Below, in pieces: positions 9,903 to 19,206 of a stretch of DNA of 64,000 nucleotides. Source of the stretch: Tenacibaculum sp. SG-28 (lineage in GTDB: Bacteria; Bacteroidota; Bacteroidia; Flavobacteriales; Flavobacteriaceae); the NCBI RefSeq assembly GCF_002954385.1, contig NZ_MQVY01000001.1, positions 844,892 through 908,891 on the forward strand. The letters run 5' to 3'. The position numbers and the translations under genes are program-made. Each line of letters opens with the position of its first letter. The stretch's first letter is position 1. The notes under the pieces were generated by a model. The model saw nothing but the letters and a program-made list of their open reading frames with translations. It did not search any database and was not told the DNA's origin.

Positions 9903-9910
9903 CAAATATA
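9903..9910 (-). promoter_or_regulatory. -7 box (TATATTTG) for fabG
   Basis: Read on the minus strand, TATATTTG matches TAnnTTTG and lies 23 bases before the fabG ATG. The nearest upstream TTG is 26 bases away, too far for a standard -33 element. Confidence 0.5.
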
Positions 9911-9956
9911 CTATTAATGTAGATGTGGTAAAACTTCAACTTAAAAATTAATTCAC

Positions 9957-9988
9957 AAAAAAGCGCTGTAGTAATTACAACGCTTTTT
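9957..9988 (-). terminator. Terminator after sucD
   Basis: On the minus strand an AGCGTTGTAATT/ACTACAGCGCT-type hairpin with one imperfect position is followed by a T6 run. It begins about 20 bases after the sucD stop. The arrangement is near-symmetric, but the minus orientation is the one with a gene upstream. Confidence 0.7.
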
Positions 9989-10007
9989 TTATGTTATTTG
10001 TTAAATA

Positions 10008-10883
10008 TTAAGACAATACTTTGGCTACCATTTCTCCAATTTTTGCAGGAGATTCTACAACATGTACACCATTTTCTGCTAATATTTTCATCTTAGCTTG
10101 CGCCGTATCGTCTGCTCCGCCAACAATCGCTCCAGCGTGTCCCATGGTTCTCCCTGCCGGTGCAGTTTGTCCTGCTATAAAACCAACTACTGGCTTTCGA
10201 TTACCATCGGCTTTAATCCACCTTGCTGCTTCTGCCTCGAGATTTCCTCCAATTTCACCAATCATAACGATAGCCTCAGTTTCATCATCATTCATTAACA
10301 ATTCAACAGCTTCTTTCGTAGTAGTTCCAATGATTGGATCTCCACCAATACCAATGGCTGTTGTAATTCCGTATCCTTGTTTAACAACTTGATCAGCTGC
10401 TTCGTAAGTTAAAGTACCTGATTTTGATACAATTCCGACTTTACCTTTCTTAAATATAAATCCTGGCATAATTCCTACCTTGGCTTCATCAGGAGTAATA
10501 ACTCCAGGACAATTAGGACCTACTAACGTACAATTATCTTTGGCATCAATATATGCTTTAACCTTAACCATATCTGCTGTAGGAATACCTTCCGTAATAC
10601 AAATTATAACCTTGATACCTGCTTCTGCTGATTCCATAATTGCATCCGCAGCAAAAGCTGGTGGTACAAAAATTATAGAAGTATCAGCTCCTGCTTTTTG
10701 AACTGCTTCGTCTACAGAATTAAATACTGGTTTCCCTAAATGTTCTTGGCCTCCTTTTCCTGGAGTTACACCTCCAACAATATTGGTACCGTATTCGATC
10801 ATTTGGCCTGCGTGAAATGTACCTTCACCACCAGTAAAACCTTGTACTATAATTTTTGAATCTTTATTTACTAAAACACTCAT
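10008..10883 (-). CDS. sucD: Succinyl-CoA ligase (ADP/GDP-forming) subunit alpha
   Basis: The 291-residue subunit carries the CoA-binding Rossmann domain ([14 protein letters not shown] near the N-terminus) and the ligase domain with [10 protein letters not shown] and the phosphorylated-His loop [10 protein letters not shown]. It makes ATP or GTP from succinyl-CoA in the TCA cycle with the beta subunit SucC. sucC is not adjacent, so the subunits are encoded apart. It has its own promoter and terminator and is therefore probably monocistronic. Length matches the family (about 290). Confidence 0.96.
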   Translation of the reverse strand: MSVLVNKDSKIIVQGFTGGEGTFHAGQMIEYGTNIVGGVTPGKGGQEHLGKPVFNSVDEAVQKAGADTSIIFVPPAFAADAIMESAEAGIKVIICITEGIPTADMVKVKAYIDAKDNCTLVGPNCPGVITPDEAKVGIMPGFIFKKGKVGIVSKSGTLTYEAADQVVKQGYGITTAIGIGGDPIIGTTTKEAVELLMNDDETEAIVMIGEIGGNLEAEAARWIKADGNRKPVVGFIAGQTAPAGRTMGHAGAIVGGADDTAQAKMKILAENGVHVVESPAKIGEMVAKVLS

Positions 10884-10912
10884 TGGTTTGCTTTTTTATT
10901 TTTAAGATGGAA

Positions 10913-10943
10913 CAAAAATAATCTTTTAATTGTGTTTGTACAA
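10913..10943 (-). promoter_or_regulatory. Complete Bacteroidota promoter for sucD (TTG-N20-TATTTTTG)
   Basis: On the minus strand a TTG at 10941-10943 is followed after 20 bases by TATTTTTG (10913-10920). Both elements and their spacing fit the phylum's vegetative promoter. The leader to the ATG at 10883 is about 25 bases. Confidence 0.75.
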
Positions 10944-10954
10944 TTAATTTTAAG

Positions 10955-11875
10955 TTACTTTTTATCCAACTTTGTTATGTTTTTTAAATGTATTACTTCC
11001 CTCAGTTTTTGTCTGTATTCAATGGCAGGAGTTCCAAAATAAATGCCTTTTTCAACAGAACGTGTTACTCCAGCTTGCCCCATTAAAACAGCTCCTTTTT
11101 TTACCGTAACGTCACTATTAATGCCTACCTGACCCCATATGGTAACTTCATCTTCTATAATGGTACAACCCGCAATTCCTGTTTGGGCTGCGATGAGACA
11201 TTTTTTTCCAATAACAGTGTCGTGTCCAACATGCACTTGATTGTCTAATTTGGATCCAGCACCTATAATAGTAGCTCCTGAAACACCTCTATCGATCGTG
11301 CATGAAGCACCAAGATCTACATTATCTTCAATAATCACCATCCCGCCAGAAAGTAATCGATCAAAGCCTTCAGCTCTATTTTTATAGTAAAAGGCATCTG
11401 TTCCAAGTACCGTATTGGCATGTATAATTACATTATTACCGATACGACAATTATTGTGAATCACCACATTTGGATGGATAACACAATGATTTCCTATATG
11501 AACGTTTTCCCCAATAAAAACATTAGGTTGTATAACAGTATCTTCTCCGATTAAAGCCCTCGATGAAATAGTTTCCTCCGCGGGTGTAAAAGGATTAAAT
11601 TTTTGTGTTAATGCATTGAAATCTCTAAAAGGATCTTCTGAAATTAATAATGATTTTCCCTCCGGACACGCTACTCTTTTGTTAATTAAAATGGTAGTAG
11701 CATTTGATTGTAAGGCTTTATCATAGTATTTTGGATGATCAACAAAAACAATATCTCCTTTTTCAACAACATGAATTTCATTCATGCCAAGTATTGGAAA
11801 ACTTGGCTCTCCAACATAATCTACATGTAAAAATGTAGCTATTTCTTCCAGAGTATGTGGTTTATCAAATTTCAT
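10955..11875 (-). CDS. Second LpxD-type UDP-3-O-acylglucosamine N-acyltransferase paralogue
   Basis: The 306-residue left-handed beta-helix protein has an LpxD-like N-terminal uridine-binding domain (GDIVFVDHPKYYDKAL) and hexapeptide repeats from about residue 105, including the catalytic-type His in NQVHVGHDTVIG. It shares the LpxD architecture with the gene at 14663-15694 but is 40 residues shorter and diverged. Its substrate could be the lipid A precursor or another nucleotide sugar. It is the last gene of the lpx/efp block, 32 bases beyond efp on the same strand. Flavobacteria commonly keep this second copy; its exact role is unsettled. Confidence 0.8.
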   Translation of the reverse strand: MKFDKPHTLEEIATFLHVDYVGEPSFPILGMNEIHVVEKGDIVFVDHPKYYDKALQSNATTILINKRVACPEGKSLLISEDPFRDFNALTQKFNPFTPAEETISSRALIGEDTVIQPNVFIGENVHIGNHCVIHPNVVIHNNCRIGNNVIIHANTVLGTDAFYYKNRAEGFDRLLSGGMVIIEDNVDLGASCTIDRGVSGATIIGAGSKLDNQVHVGHDTVIGKKCLIAAQTGIAGCTIIEDEVTIWGQVGINSDVTVKKGAVLMGQAGVTRSVEKGIYFGTPAIEYRQKLREVIHLKNITKLDKK

Positions 11876-11907
11876 AATAAATTCCTACTTAGGGTAAATT
11901 ACTGAAT

Positions 11908-12473
11908 TTAACCCTTAATACGCTCTGAATAAGCGCCTTTATCCGTATCTATTTTGATTTTGTCTCCTTCATTGATAAACAAAGGAACATTAATACGTGC
12001 TCCGGTTTCAACGGTCGCTGGTTTTGTTGCATTGGTGGCGGTATTGCTTTAACACCCGGTTCTGTGTGTGTTACCTCTAAAATAACGTGTGAGGGCATTT
12101 CTACAGATAAAGGAGAGGCATCCTCAGTGTTGATTAATACCGTTACAATTTCTCCTTCTTTCATTAAATCGGGAGCATCTAAAACAGATTTTTGAAGTGT
12201 AATCTGATTGTAATCTTCGGTATTCATAAAATGAAAATCTTCACCTTCTGCATACAGAAATTGAAATTTATGTGTTTCTACACGAACATCTTCAATTTTA
12301 TGTCCTGCAGAAAAGGTATTGTCAATTACTTTCCCTGTGGTAACACTTTTTAGTTTTGTACGAACAAAAGCAGGACCCTTTCCTGGTTTAACGTGTAAAA
12401 ACTCTATGATTTTGAAAATATCATGATTGTATCTTATACACAATCCCTTTTTTATATCTGATGTATTCGCCAT
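11908..12473 (-). CDS. efp: Translation elongation factor P (frameshift in sequence)
   Basis: EF-P relieves ribosome stalling at polyproline. The protein starts [20 protein letters not shown] and has the domain I tip [13 protein letters not shown] with the modifiable Lys near residue 34. As written the frame ends early in a nonsense tail, stopping at 11949. Adding one base at 12047 (a single C, read as G on the coding strand) gives [14 protein letters not shown] and the canonical ending [11 protein letters not shown]...YSERIKG with a stop at 11908. The restored length of 188 residues equals the usual family size. Because EF-P is conserved and the lesion is one base, a sequencing error is most likely. 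It lies between lpxA and the second lpxD. Confidence 0.93.
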
Positions 12474-12483
12474 AATTATACGT

Positions 12484-13268
12484 TTAATTTGCTTTAAAAT
12501 ATCCTTTCATAATTCCCCTATGAGAGTCTTTTACAAATTGTAAAATCTCATCTCTCTCTGGGGTTGCCTCCATTTCGGCTTCAATAATTTCTATTGCCTG
12601 TGTATTATTGTAGTTCTTTTGGTATAAAATTCTAAATATATTCTGAATCTCTCTAATTTTTTCAGTAGTGAACCCTCTTCTTCGAAGTCCTACAGATTTA
12701 TTCCCACATATGACAATGGCTCTCTTGCTGCTTTGACAAAAGGTGGTACATCTTTTCTTACTAAAGATCCTCCGGTTACAAAAGCATGCTTCCCCACAGA
12801 GACAAACTGATGTACTGCAACCATACCTGCTAAAACCACATCATCGCCAATAGTTACATGACCTGCCAAAGTAGTATTATTGGAAAAAATACAATTATTT
12901 CCAACGATACAATCATGCGCCACATGACTGTATGCCATTATCAAACAATTGTCACCTATCACTGTTCTCATCCTATCGGAAGTACCTCTATTTATTGTTA
13001 CACATTCACGGATAGTAACATTATTTCCGATTAATACTGTAGTTTCTTCATCGTTAAACTTTAAATCTTGCGGGATAGCAGATATAACAGCACCAGGAAA
13101 TATACGACAATTTTCGCCTATTCTTGCCCCTTCCATGATGGTCACATTAGATCCAATCCAAGTACCTTTACCTATTTCAACATTTGCGTGTATGGTAGTA
13201 AAAGGTTCAATTACCACATTTCGTGCTATTTTTGCTTGTGGATGAACATATGCTAAAGGTTGATTCAT
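12484..13268 (-). CDS. lpxA: Acyl-ACP--UDP-N-acetylglucosamine O-acyltransferase (frameshift in sequence)
   Basis: LpxA adds the first 3-hydroxyacyl chain to UDP-GlcNAc in lipid A synthesis. Hexapeptide repeats run from residue 1. The catalytic-type His is in MAYSHVAHDC, and the GGSLVRKDVPPFVKAAREPLSYVGIN segment is typical. The frame stops early at 12690 because one A is missing at 12696 (AA expected). The correction continues SVGLRRRGFTTEKIREI and runs to a stop at 12484, giving 261 residues, the normal LpxA length. The start is one base after the lpxC-fabZ stop, implying coupled translation. LpxA is essential in most Gram-negative bacteria, which argues against a true mutation. Confidence 0.93.
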
Positions 13269-13269
13269 A

Positions 13270-14661
13270 TTATTTTACTTTTGAAATTTGGGCCATTAAT
13301 TCTGCCTCACAGACTAGTTTGCCATTGGCATATGCATATGCTTGCATATGACATATACCTCTTCGTATCGGTGTAATTAATTCCGCCTTGAAAATTAGGG
13401 TATCTCCTGGTAGAACTTTTTGTTTAAATTTAACATTATCCATCTTCATGAAATAGGTTAAATAATTTTCAGGGTCCGGAACCGTACTAAGTACTAATAT
13501 ACCTCCACACTGCGCCATAGCTTCCACTTGCAAAACGCCAGGCATAACAGGAGCGCCTGGAAAATGACCTACGAAAAAATCTTCATTCATGGTCACGTTT
13601 TTCATCCCAACCACGTGTTTATCGCTTAGTTCAAGTACTCTATCTACTAGCAAAAAAGGTGGTCGATGTGGAAGAATATTCATGATTTGATGAATATCCA
13701 ATAAAGGTTGTTGGTTTAAATCGTAAGTAGGAACGTTATTCCTTTTTTCTTGCTTTATTATTTTTGCCAATTTTTTAGCAAATAAAGAATTCACTAAATG
13801 GCCGGGTTTATTGGCAATTACTTTTCCTTTAATTCGCGTTCCCACCAAAGCCAAGTCACCAATTACGTCTAGCAATTTGTGTCGTGCTGCCTCATTAGCC
13901 CAATGTAAGGTTAAATTATCTAAAATACCATTAGGCTTCACCGCAATATTATCTTTTTTAAACGCTTTTTTTAGCTTCGTCATCGTATCGCTAGATAATT
14001 CCTTATCCACATATACTATGGCATTATTTAGATCGCCTCCTTTGATCAGATCGTTTTCTAAAAGCATTTCTATTTCATGCAAAAAACTAAATGTTCTCGC
14101 TGCTGCAATTTCTTCCTTAAAGTCAGTAATTGTATTTAAGGTTGCGTTTTGAGTTCCTAAGATTTTAGTTCCAAAATCAACCATAGTAGTTACTTGGTAT
14201 TCTTCTGCAGGCATCAAAATAATTTCACTACCTGTAGCTTCATCTTTGTAGGATATTATCTCTTTTACTTCGTAAACTTCAGCAACTGCATCTTGTTCGG
14301 TAACACCTGCTTCTTCTAATGCCTCAATAAAAAATTTAGAAGAGCCATCCATAATAGGAGGCTCAGAGGCATCTATTTCGATTATTAAATTATCAATTCC
14401 TAGGCCAACAGCTGCGGCAAGAACGTGTTCCGAAGTATTAATTTGAACTCCGTTTTTTTCTAAATTTGTACCTCGTTGTGTTGTGGTAACATACTCTGCT
14501 TTAGCCTGAATGGTAGGCTTTCCTTCTAAATCGACTCTAACAAATGAAAACCCATTGTTTACAGGAGCTGGTTTAAAATGCATTGTTACTTTATTACCGG
14601 TGTGTAAACCAACACCAGATAATGTTGTTTCTTTTTGAATGGTTGTTTGTTTTTGACTCAT
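13270..14661 (-). CDS. lpxC-fabZ: Bifunctional LpxC deacetylase / FabZ dehydratase fusion
   Basis: This 463-residue fusion is characteristic of Bacteroidota. Residues 1 to about 300 are LpxC, the zinc deacetylase of the committed lipid A step: SGVGLHTG, the zinc-ligand SEHVLAAAVG and a second His-rich segment LTLHWANEAARHKLLDVIGD. From about residue 320 comes FabZ, the 3-hydroxyacyl-ACP dehydratase: LPHRPPFLLVDR and the catalytic GHFPGAPVMPGVLQVEAMAQ with His and Glu. The fusion links lipid A and fatty acid flux at the shared 3-hydroxyacyl-ACP pool. It is separated from lpxD by one base and from lpxA by one base, so the operon is tight. Confidence 0.96.
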   Translation of the reverse strand: MSQKQTTIQKETTLSGVGLHTGNKVTMHFKPAPVNNGFSFVRVDLEGKPTIQAKAEYVTTTQRGTNLEKNGVQINTSEHVLAAAVGLGIDNLIIEIDASEPPIMDGSSKFFIEALEEAGVTEQDAVAEVYEVKEIISYKDEATGSEIILMPAEEYQVTTMVDFGTKILGTQNATLNTITDFKEEIAAARTFSFLHEIEMLLENDLIKGGDLNNAIVYVDKELSSDTMTKLKKAFKKDNIAVKPNGILDNLTLHWANEAARHKLLDVIGDLALVGTRIKGKVIANKPGHLVNSLFAKKLAKIIKQEKRNNVPTYDLNQQPLLDIHQIMNILPHRPPFLLVDRVLELSDKHVVGMKNVTMNEDFFVGHFPGAPVMPGVLQVEAMAQCGGILVLSTVPDPENYLTYFMKMDNVKFKQKVLPGDTLIFKAELITPIRRGICHMQAYAYANGKLVCEAELMAQISKVK

Positions 14662-14662
14662 T

Positions 14663-15694
14663 TTATTTTGTTTGAGTATTCAAATCTTTTTCAATTTTAT
14701 GTATACTTTTTGCTAGATCGGGCAATTTTTTGAAATAAACGTATGATTTATTGTAGTCGTTGTAGCCAAAAGCTGGAGATCCTTGCACTACTTCATCGTC
14801 CTTTAAACTCCTACCGATGCCAGATTGAGCTTGTATTTTAACATTGTTACCAATGGTTATGTGCCCTACGATTCCTACCTGCCCGCCAATCATACAATTT
14901 TCTCCTATCTTTGTAGAACCTGCGATTCCTGTCTGCGAAGCAATTACAGTATGTTTACCTATTTCAACATTGTGGGCTATTTGAATTTGGTTATCCAACT
15001 TTACCCCTTCTCTAATTATGGTTGAACCCAGTGTGGCTCTATCTATAGTTGAATTAGATCCGATATCTACATTGTTTTCAATTATCACATTTCCTATTTG
15101 TGGAACAGCCTTGTACTCCCCTTTTTCATTTGGAACAAAACCGAAACCATCGGAACCAATAATGCATCCTGAATGTATTTTGCAATTGCTTCCTATTTGT
15201 GACTCTGAATATATTTTAACACCCGAGTAAAGGATACAATTGTCTCCAATAGTCACATTATCTCCGATGTAAGTACTTGGAAAAATTTTAACATTTTTTC
15301 CGATAGTTACATTTTCACCGATGTAGGCATAGGCACCTATGTACTCTTCCTCTCCAATACTTGCAGATGCTGCAATGTGATGCGGTGTTTCTCTACCTAA
15401 CTTATTGTTTTTAACTTGGTTGTAAAATTCCAATAATTTCGAAAAAGCCTTGTAGGCATCCTTAACTTTAATAAGTGTAGTAGCAACCTCTTTTTCTGGT
15501 TGAAAATCCTTATTGACTATAGTTATAGAAGCTTGGGTAGTATATAAAAAAGATTGGTATTTAGAATTGGATAAAAAGGTTAACGAACCCGATTCACCTT
15601 CCTCGATTTTTGATAATTTAGACACTTCAACTTCAGGATTTCCCAAAATTTCTCCATCTAAGATTTCAGCGATTTGTTTTGCTTTAAATTTCAT
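14663..15694 (-). CDS. lpxD: UDP-3-O-(3-hydroxymyristoyl)glucosamine N-acyltransferase
   Basis: LpxD adds the second acyl chain in lipid A synthesis. The protein of about 343 residues has the N-terminal LpxD domain (FKAKQIAEILDGEILGN) and a long hexapeptide beta-helix with DNQIQIAHNVEIGKHTVIASQTGIAGS holding the catalytic His. I start at the ATG at 15694, because the longer frame would begin at a TTG at 15703 that overlaps the -7 box at 15701-15708. It is the first gene of the block lpxD, lpxC-fabZ, lpxA, efp, second lpxD. Length fits the family. Confidence 0.94.
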   Translation of the reverse strand: MKFKAKQIAEILDGEILGNPEVEVSKLSKIEEGESGSLTFLSNSKYQSFLYTTQASITIVNKDFQPEKEVATTLIKVKDAYKAFSKLLEFYNQVKNNKLGRETPHHIAASASIGEEEYIGAYAYIGENVTIGKNVKIFPSTYIGDNVTIGDNCILYSGVKIYSESQIGSNCKIHSGCIIGSDGFGFVPNEKGEYKAVPQIGNVIIENNVDIGSNSTIDRATLGSTIIREGVKLDNQIQIAHNVEIGKHTVIASQTGIAGSTKIGENCMIGGQVGIVGHITIGNNVKIQAQSGIGRSLKDDEVVQGSPAFGYNDYNKSYVYFKKLPDLAKSIHKIEKDLNTQTK

Positions 15695-15700
15695 TATTCG

Positions 15701-15708
15701 CAAAAGTA
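15701..15708 (-). promoter_or_regulatory. -7 box (TACTTTTG) for the lipid A operon
   Basis: TACTTTTG on the minus strand ends 6 bases before the lpxD ATG, so the transcript would be nearly leaderless. No clear -33 TTG is seen at the expected distance. Confidence 0.55.
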
Positions 15709-15761
15709 ATTATTTTTGTTTAATTACGTTTTATATCCTAATTGTTTTTGGGATAATCCCT

Positions 15762-16988
15762 TTAGAACTTATCTTTTGGATAACACAAAAAATACTTAAC
15801 AACTGGTTGTGCTAGTGCCTTTACATTTAATTGATCCGAAGCAGTTGCAATATCAATTAATGCCTCCTTTTTTGTATAAATTTTTATGGGCTTACTGGTG
15901 TGATAGGCCTGGTTTTGTATGGTGTTATTAAAGACAAAATAAGAAAGTTCTTCCTCGGATAAGTGTAGTTTATTCTGAACATTTTTTTGAATACCTGTAA
16001 TATAATCTTTTGAAAACGGTGTATCTTGTATTTCAATTCTTAACAATTTTCTATCTATTAACATGTTAGATAATTTAGACAGGATAAAATCTTCATGATC
16101 TGTCCATCCTTTAATCGCCATTAACACATCGTAATCGTCTAGCTTGGAAAATTTGTGTAATATTTCATCAGAGAAATTCTCCGGAGTTATTGGGTGGTAT
16201 AAAAAGTACTGAAGAGCTTTGCTTGCACTTACTGTTACACCTCTCGAGGCTAGAAACTTGGCTCTTTTTAATACCGAAACTAAAATGTTTTCAGCAACTA
16301 ATCCTGTTTTGTGTAAATATACTTGCCAATACATTAACCTTCGAGCAATAATAAATTTTTCTACCGAATAAATACCCTTTTGCTCTATAACCAGCTCATC
16401 ATTCACTACATTCATCATTGCTATGAGTCTATCGGAAGAAATATTTCCTTCTGCAACACCAGTATAAAAACTATCTCTTTTTAAATAGTCCAAGCGATCT
16501 ATGTCTAGCTGACTAGTTATTAACTGATTTAAAAATCTCCTGTGGTATTTACCCTCAAAAACTTCTATAGCTAACGTTAACTGTCCTGCAAACTCTTCAT
16601 TGAGTGCTTTCATGAAAAGCAGAGAAATTTCTTCGTGTGAAATTCCGCTTACAATACTGTGTTCTAAAGCATGCGAATAGGCACCATGCCCTATGTCGTG
16701 CAATAAAATTGCGATGTACAAAGCATTGGATTCCTCCTCTGAAATTAACACATTTTTAGACCGTAAAACCTGAACGGCTTTTTGCATTAGATGTAAACAC
16801 CCAATTGCATGGTGAAATCTTGTATGATTTGCCCCCGGGTACACTAAATTAGACATGCCCATCTGGGTTACTCTACGAAGCCTTTGAAAATACGGATGTT
16901 CGATAATATCGAAAATTAAAGTATTTGGAATTGCTATGAATCCATAAATTGGATCATTTAAAATTTTTAATTTATTGGTTTTCTCCAT
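15762..16988 (-). CDS. HD-domain phosphohydrolase (dNTPase/SAMHD1-like)
   Basis: The 408-residue protein begins with NDPIYGFIAIPN and has the full HD signature: RFHHAIGCLHLM, LLHDIGHGAYSHALE and the distal Asp in DIDRLDYLKRD. This pattern belongs to HD proteins of the dNTP triphosphohydrolase superfamily. Metal-dependent hydrolysis of a nucleotide is expected, but the substrate is not known. It is followed on the same strand, 59 bases later, by lpxD with its own promoter. It is divergent from porX; this HD gene is commonly near lpx genes in Flavobacteria. Confidence 0.85.
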   Translation of the reverse strand: MEKTNKLKILNDPIYGFIAIPNTLIFDIIEHPYFQRLRRVTQMGMSNLVYPGANHTRFHHAIGCLHLMQKAVQVLRSKNVLISEEESNALYIAILLHDIGHGAYSHALEHSIVSGISHEEISLLFMKALNEEFAGQLTLAIEVFEGKYHRRFLNQLITSQLDIDRLDYLKRDSFYTGVAEGNISSDRLIAMMNVVNDELVIEQKGIYSVEKFIIARRLMYWQVYLHKTGLVAENILVSVLKRAKFLASRGVTVSASKALQYFLYHPITPENFSDEILHKFSKLDDYDVLMAIKGWTDHEDFILSKLSNMLIDRKLLRIEIQDTPFSKDYITGIQKNVQNKLHLSEEELSYFVFNNTIQNQAYHTSKPIKIYTKKEALIDIATASDQLNVKALAQPVVKYFLCYPKDKF

Positions 16989-17137
16989 GGTTTGCGTATG
17001 GGTCTATGGCAATATAAAACAAAAGATTCATATAATTTTTAGGGAAAAGAATTTACCGTTAATTATTTAACGTATTTTTAGCTATGCTTTAAACAACAAA
17101 TTTAAAAACTAACGTTAGTTTTAAAGAAAACGAAATT

Positions 17138-18685
17138 ATGCAAAATATAGATATACTTTGGGTTGATGATGAAATAGATTTACTAAAACCACATATTATT
17201 TTCTTAGAACAAAAAAAGTACAAAGTTACCACCTCGAATAATGGCACAGACGCCATTGAATTGGTACATGAAAACAACTTTGATATTGTATTCTTAGATG
17301 AAAATATGCCAGGGATATCTGGATTAGAAACCCTATCTGAAATAAAAAAAATAAACACCAATTTACCCGTGGTTATGATTACCAAGAGTGAGGAAGAATT
17401 TATAATGGAAGAGGCCATTGGTGCAAAAATTGCAGATTATCTCATAAAACCAGTAAATCCAAATCAAATTTTATTGAGCCTTAAGAAAAACTTAGATACC
17501 TCTCGTCTTATATCGGAAAAAACTACCGCGAATTACCAACAAGAGTTCAGAAAAATTGCAATGGATTTAGCAATGGTAAACACCTATGAAGACTGGATCG
17601 ATATCTACAAAAATTTGATCCATTGGGAGTTAGAATTGGAGAATATAAACGATACAGGAATGCTAGAAATTCTAGAATCTCAAAAAACAGAGGCAAATTC
17701 TCAGTTTTTTAAATTCATTAAAAAAAATTATCAAGATTGGCTTACTGCTAGAGATAAACCTACCTTTTCGCATACGTTATTCAAAGATTACATCGTACCA
17801 AATATCGATACCGAAAACGGTACCTTATGGGTAGTAATTGATAACTTGAGATACGATCAATACCGTGTGTTAGAACCAGTGTTAAATACTTATTACAAAA
17901 AACAAGAAGAACTCTCTTACTTGAGTATACTTCCAACAGCGACACAATATGCTCGAAATGCAATATTTTCTGGATTAATGCCTTCTGAGATGGAAAAAAT
18001 GCATCCAAATTTCTGGAAAAACGATACCGATGAAGGTGGTAAAAACTTGTTTGAATCTGGATTTTTAAGTGCACAAATAAAGCGTTTGGGGATGCAGATA
18101 AATCATAAATACTACAAGATAACTTCCCTTAAAAACGGCAAGGATTTGGCTGATAATTACAATGCTACCAAACAAAATGATCTAACCGTTATAGTGTATA
18201 ATTTTGTAGATATGATTTCTCACGCAAAAACAGAAATGGAAGTAATCAAAGAACTTGCAAGTGATGATAAAGCTTACCGATCACTTACCGTTAGTTGGTT
18301 TAAAAATTCTCCCTTGTATGAAATTATTCAGAAGGCACAAAAATTAGGGCAAAAACTTATTCTTACCACAGACCACGGTACTATAAACGCCAAGACGCCC
18401 ACAAAAGTCATTGGTGATAAAAATATCAGTGCAAATTTAAGGTATAAGACTGGAAGAAGTTTAACTTATGAAGAAAAAGATGTTTTTGCCATCCGAAAAC
18501 CAAAAGACATCTTTTTGCCTTCCATTTCCATAAACAGCCCTTTTATTTTTGCTAAGGAAGATTTATTTTTTGCCTACCCTAACAACTACAATCACTTTGT
18601 CAAGTACTATAAAAACACCTATCAGCATGGAGGTGTTTCTTTAGAAGAAATGATTATTCCCTGCGCTATTTATAGCCCAAAATAA
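17138..18685 (+). CDS. porX: PorX, T9SS response regulator with PglZ/alkaline-phosphatase effector domain
   Basis: PorX pairs with the sensor PorY to control type IX secretion. The 515-residue protein has a receiver domain (residues 1-125) with the acidic pocket VDDE at 9-12, phospho-acceptor Asp54 in FLDENMPG and Lys104 in LIKPVN. After a helical linker comes a PglZ domain with WVVIDNLRYDQY, LPTATQYARNAIFSG (catalytic Thr region) and TTDHGT (zinc-binding Asp/His). The PglZ domain of PorX is a zinc phosphodiesterase-like unit. All key residues are present. Its presence matches the T9SS-exported amylase at the left end of the window. It precedes tsaE, which has its own -7 box. Confidence 0.93.
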   Translation: MQNIDILWVDDEIDLLKPHIIFLEQKKYKVTTSNNGTDAIELVHENNFDIVFLDENMPGISGLETLSEIKKINTNLPVVMITKSEEEFIMEEAIGAKIADYLIKPVNPNQILLSLKKNLDTSRLISEKTTANYQQEFRKIAMDLAMVNTYEDWIDIYKNLIHWELELENINDTGMLEILESQKTEANSQFFKFIKKNYQDWLTARDKPTFSHTLFKDYIVPNIDTENGTLWVVIDNLRYDQYRVLEPVLNTYYKKQEELSYLSILPTATQYARNAIFSGLMPSEMEKMHPNFWKNDTDEGGKNLFESGFLSAQIKRLGMQINHKYYKITSLKNGKDLADNYNATKQNDLTVIVYNFVDMISHAKTEMEVIKELASDDKAYRSLTVSWFKNSPLYEIIQKAQKLGQKLILTTDHGTINAKTPTKVIGDKNISANLRYKTGRSLTYEEKDVFAIRKPKDIFLPSISINSPFIFAKEDLFFAYPNNYNHFVKYYKNTYQHGGVSLEEMIIPCAIYSPK

Positions 18686-18772
18686 TATTGTTGGTATAAA
18701 ACTTACCTATCTTTATAACGTTATTAAAAAAGTTTTCGTGAAAGTAATTTTCAAAAAAATAAGAAAGTTACT

Positions 18773-18780
18773 TATTTTTG
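18773..18780 (+). promoter_or_regulatory. -7 box (TATTTTTG) for tsaE-ald
   Basis: A perfect TAnnTTTG match ends 6 bases before the ATG at 18787. It overlaps an in-frame TTG at 18778, which is therefore rejected as the start of tsaE. Confidence 0.6.
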
Positions 18781-18786
18781 TACTCT

Positions 18787-19206
18787 ATGAATAAAAACTA
18801 TTCTCTAGAATTACTTTCCGACATTGCTAAAGAAATAATACAAGAATCTGAGAGCAAGATACTACTGTTTTATGGTGAAATGGGAGCTGGTAAAACTACG
18901 CTAGTAAAGGAGATTTGTAAAGTTCTAAATTGTATAGATACTGCTAGTTCTCCTACTTTTTCTTTAGTTAATGAATACAAAACTACGGATAACGAATCCG
19001 TGTATCACTTTGATTTTTATAGAATTGAAGATGAAGAGGAAGCCCTAGACATAGGAATAGAGGATTATTTATACAGCGATAACTGGTGTCTTATTGAGTG
19101 GCCTGATAATGTTAAAAATTTATTACCTTTAGGTGCGACTCGTTTAGAAATTTCTATTTTAGATAGCAGTACGCGAAATATTCAATTAAATCAAATCCAT
19201 TCCTAA
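18787..19206 (+). CDS. tsaE: tRNA threonylcarbamoyladenosine biosynthesis ATPase TsaE
   Basis: TsaE is the ATPase that supports TsaB/TsaD in making the t6A modification of ANN-decoding tRNAs. The 139-residue protein shows the Walker A loop GEMGAGKTTL at residues 30-39, SSPTFSLVNEY and the HFDFYRIEDEEEALDIG block, ending with CLIEWPD; all are diagnostic. The ATG at 18787 is chosen over an upstream TTG because the -7 box covers that TTG. The stop overlaps the alanine dehydrogenase ATG by one base (TAATG), so the two are co-translated. Confidence 0.95.
   Translation: MNKNYSLELLSDIAKEIIQESESKILLFYGEMGAGKTTLVKEICKVLNCIDTASSPTFSLVNEYKTTDNESVYHFDFYRIEDEEEALDIGIEDYLYSDNWCLIEWPDNVKNLLPLGATRLEISILDSSTRNIQLNQIHS

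Noticed and set aside
11949..12060. Programmed frameshift in efp
   Set aside because: A genuine +1/-1 frameshift site would need a slippery sequence and a stimulatory structure; the lesion is a single missing base, and the same kind of error occurs in ten other genes.
13811..14152. 113-residue plus-strand frame opposite lpxC
   Set aside because: Shadow of the LpxC domain; no independent support.
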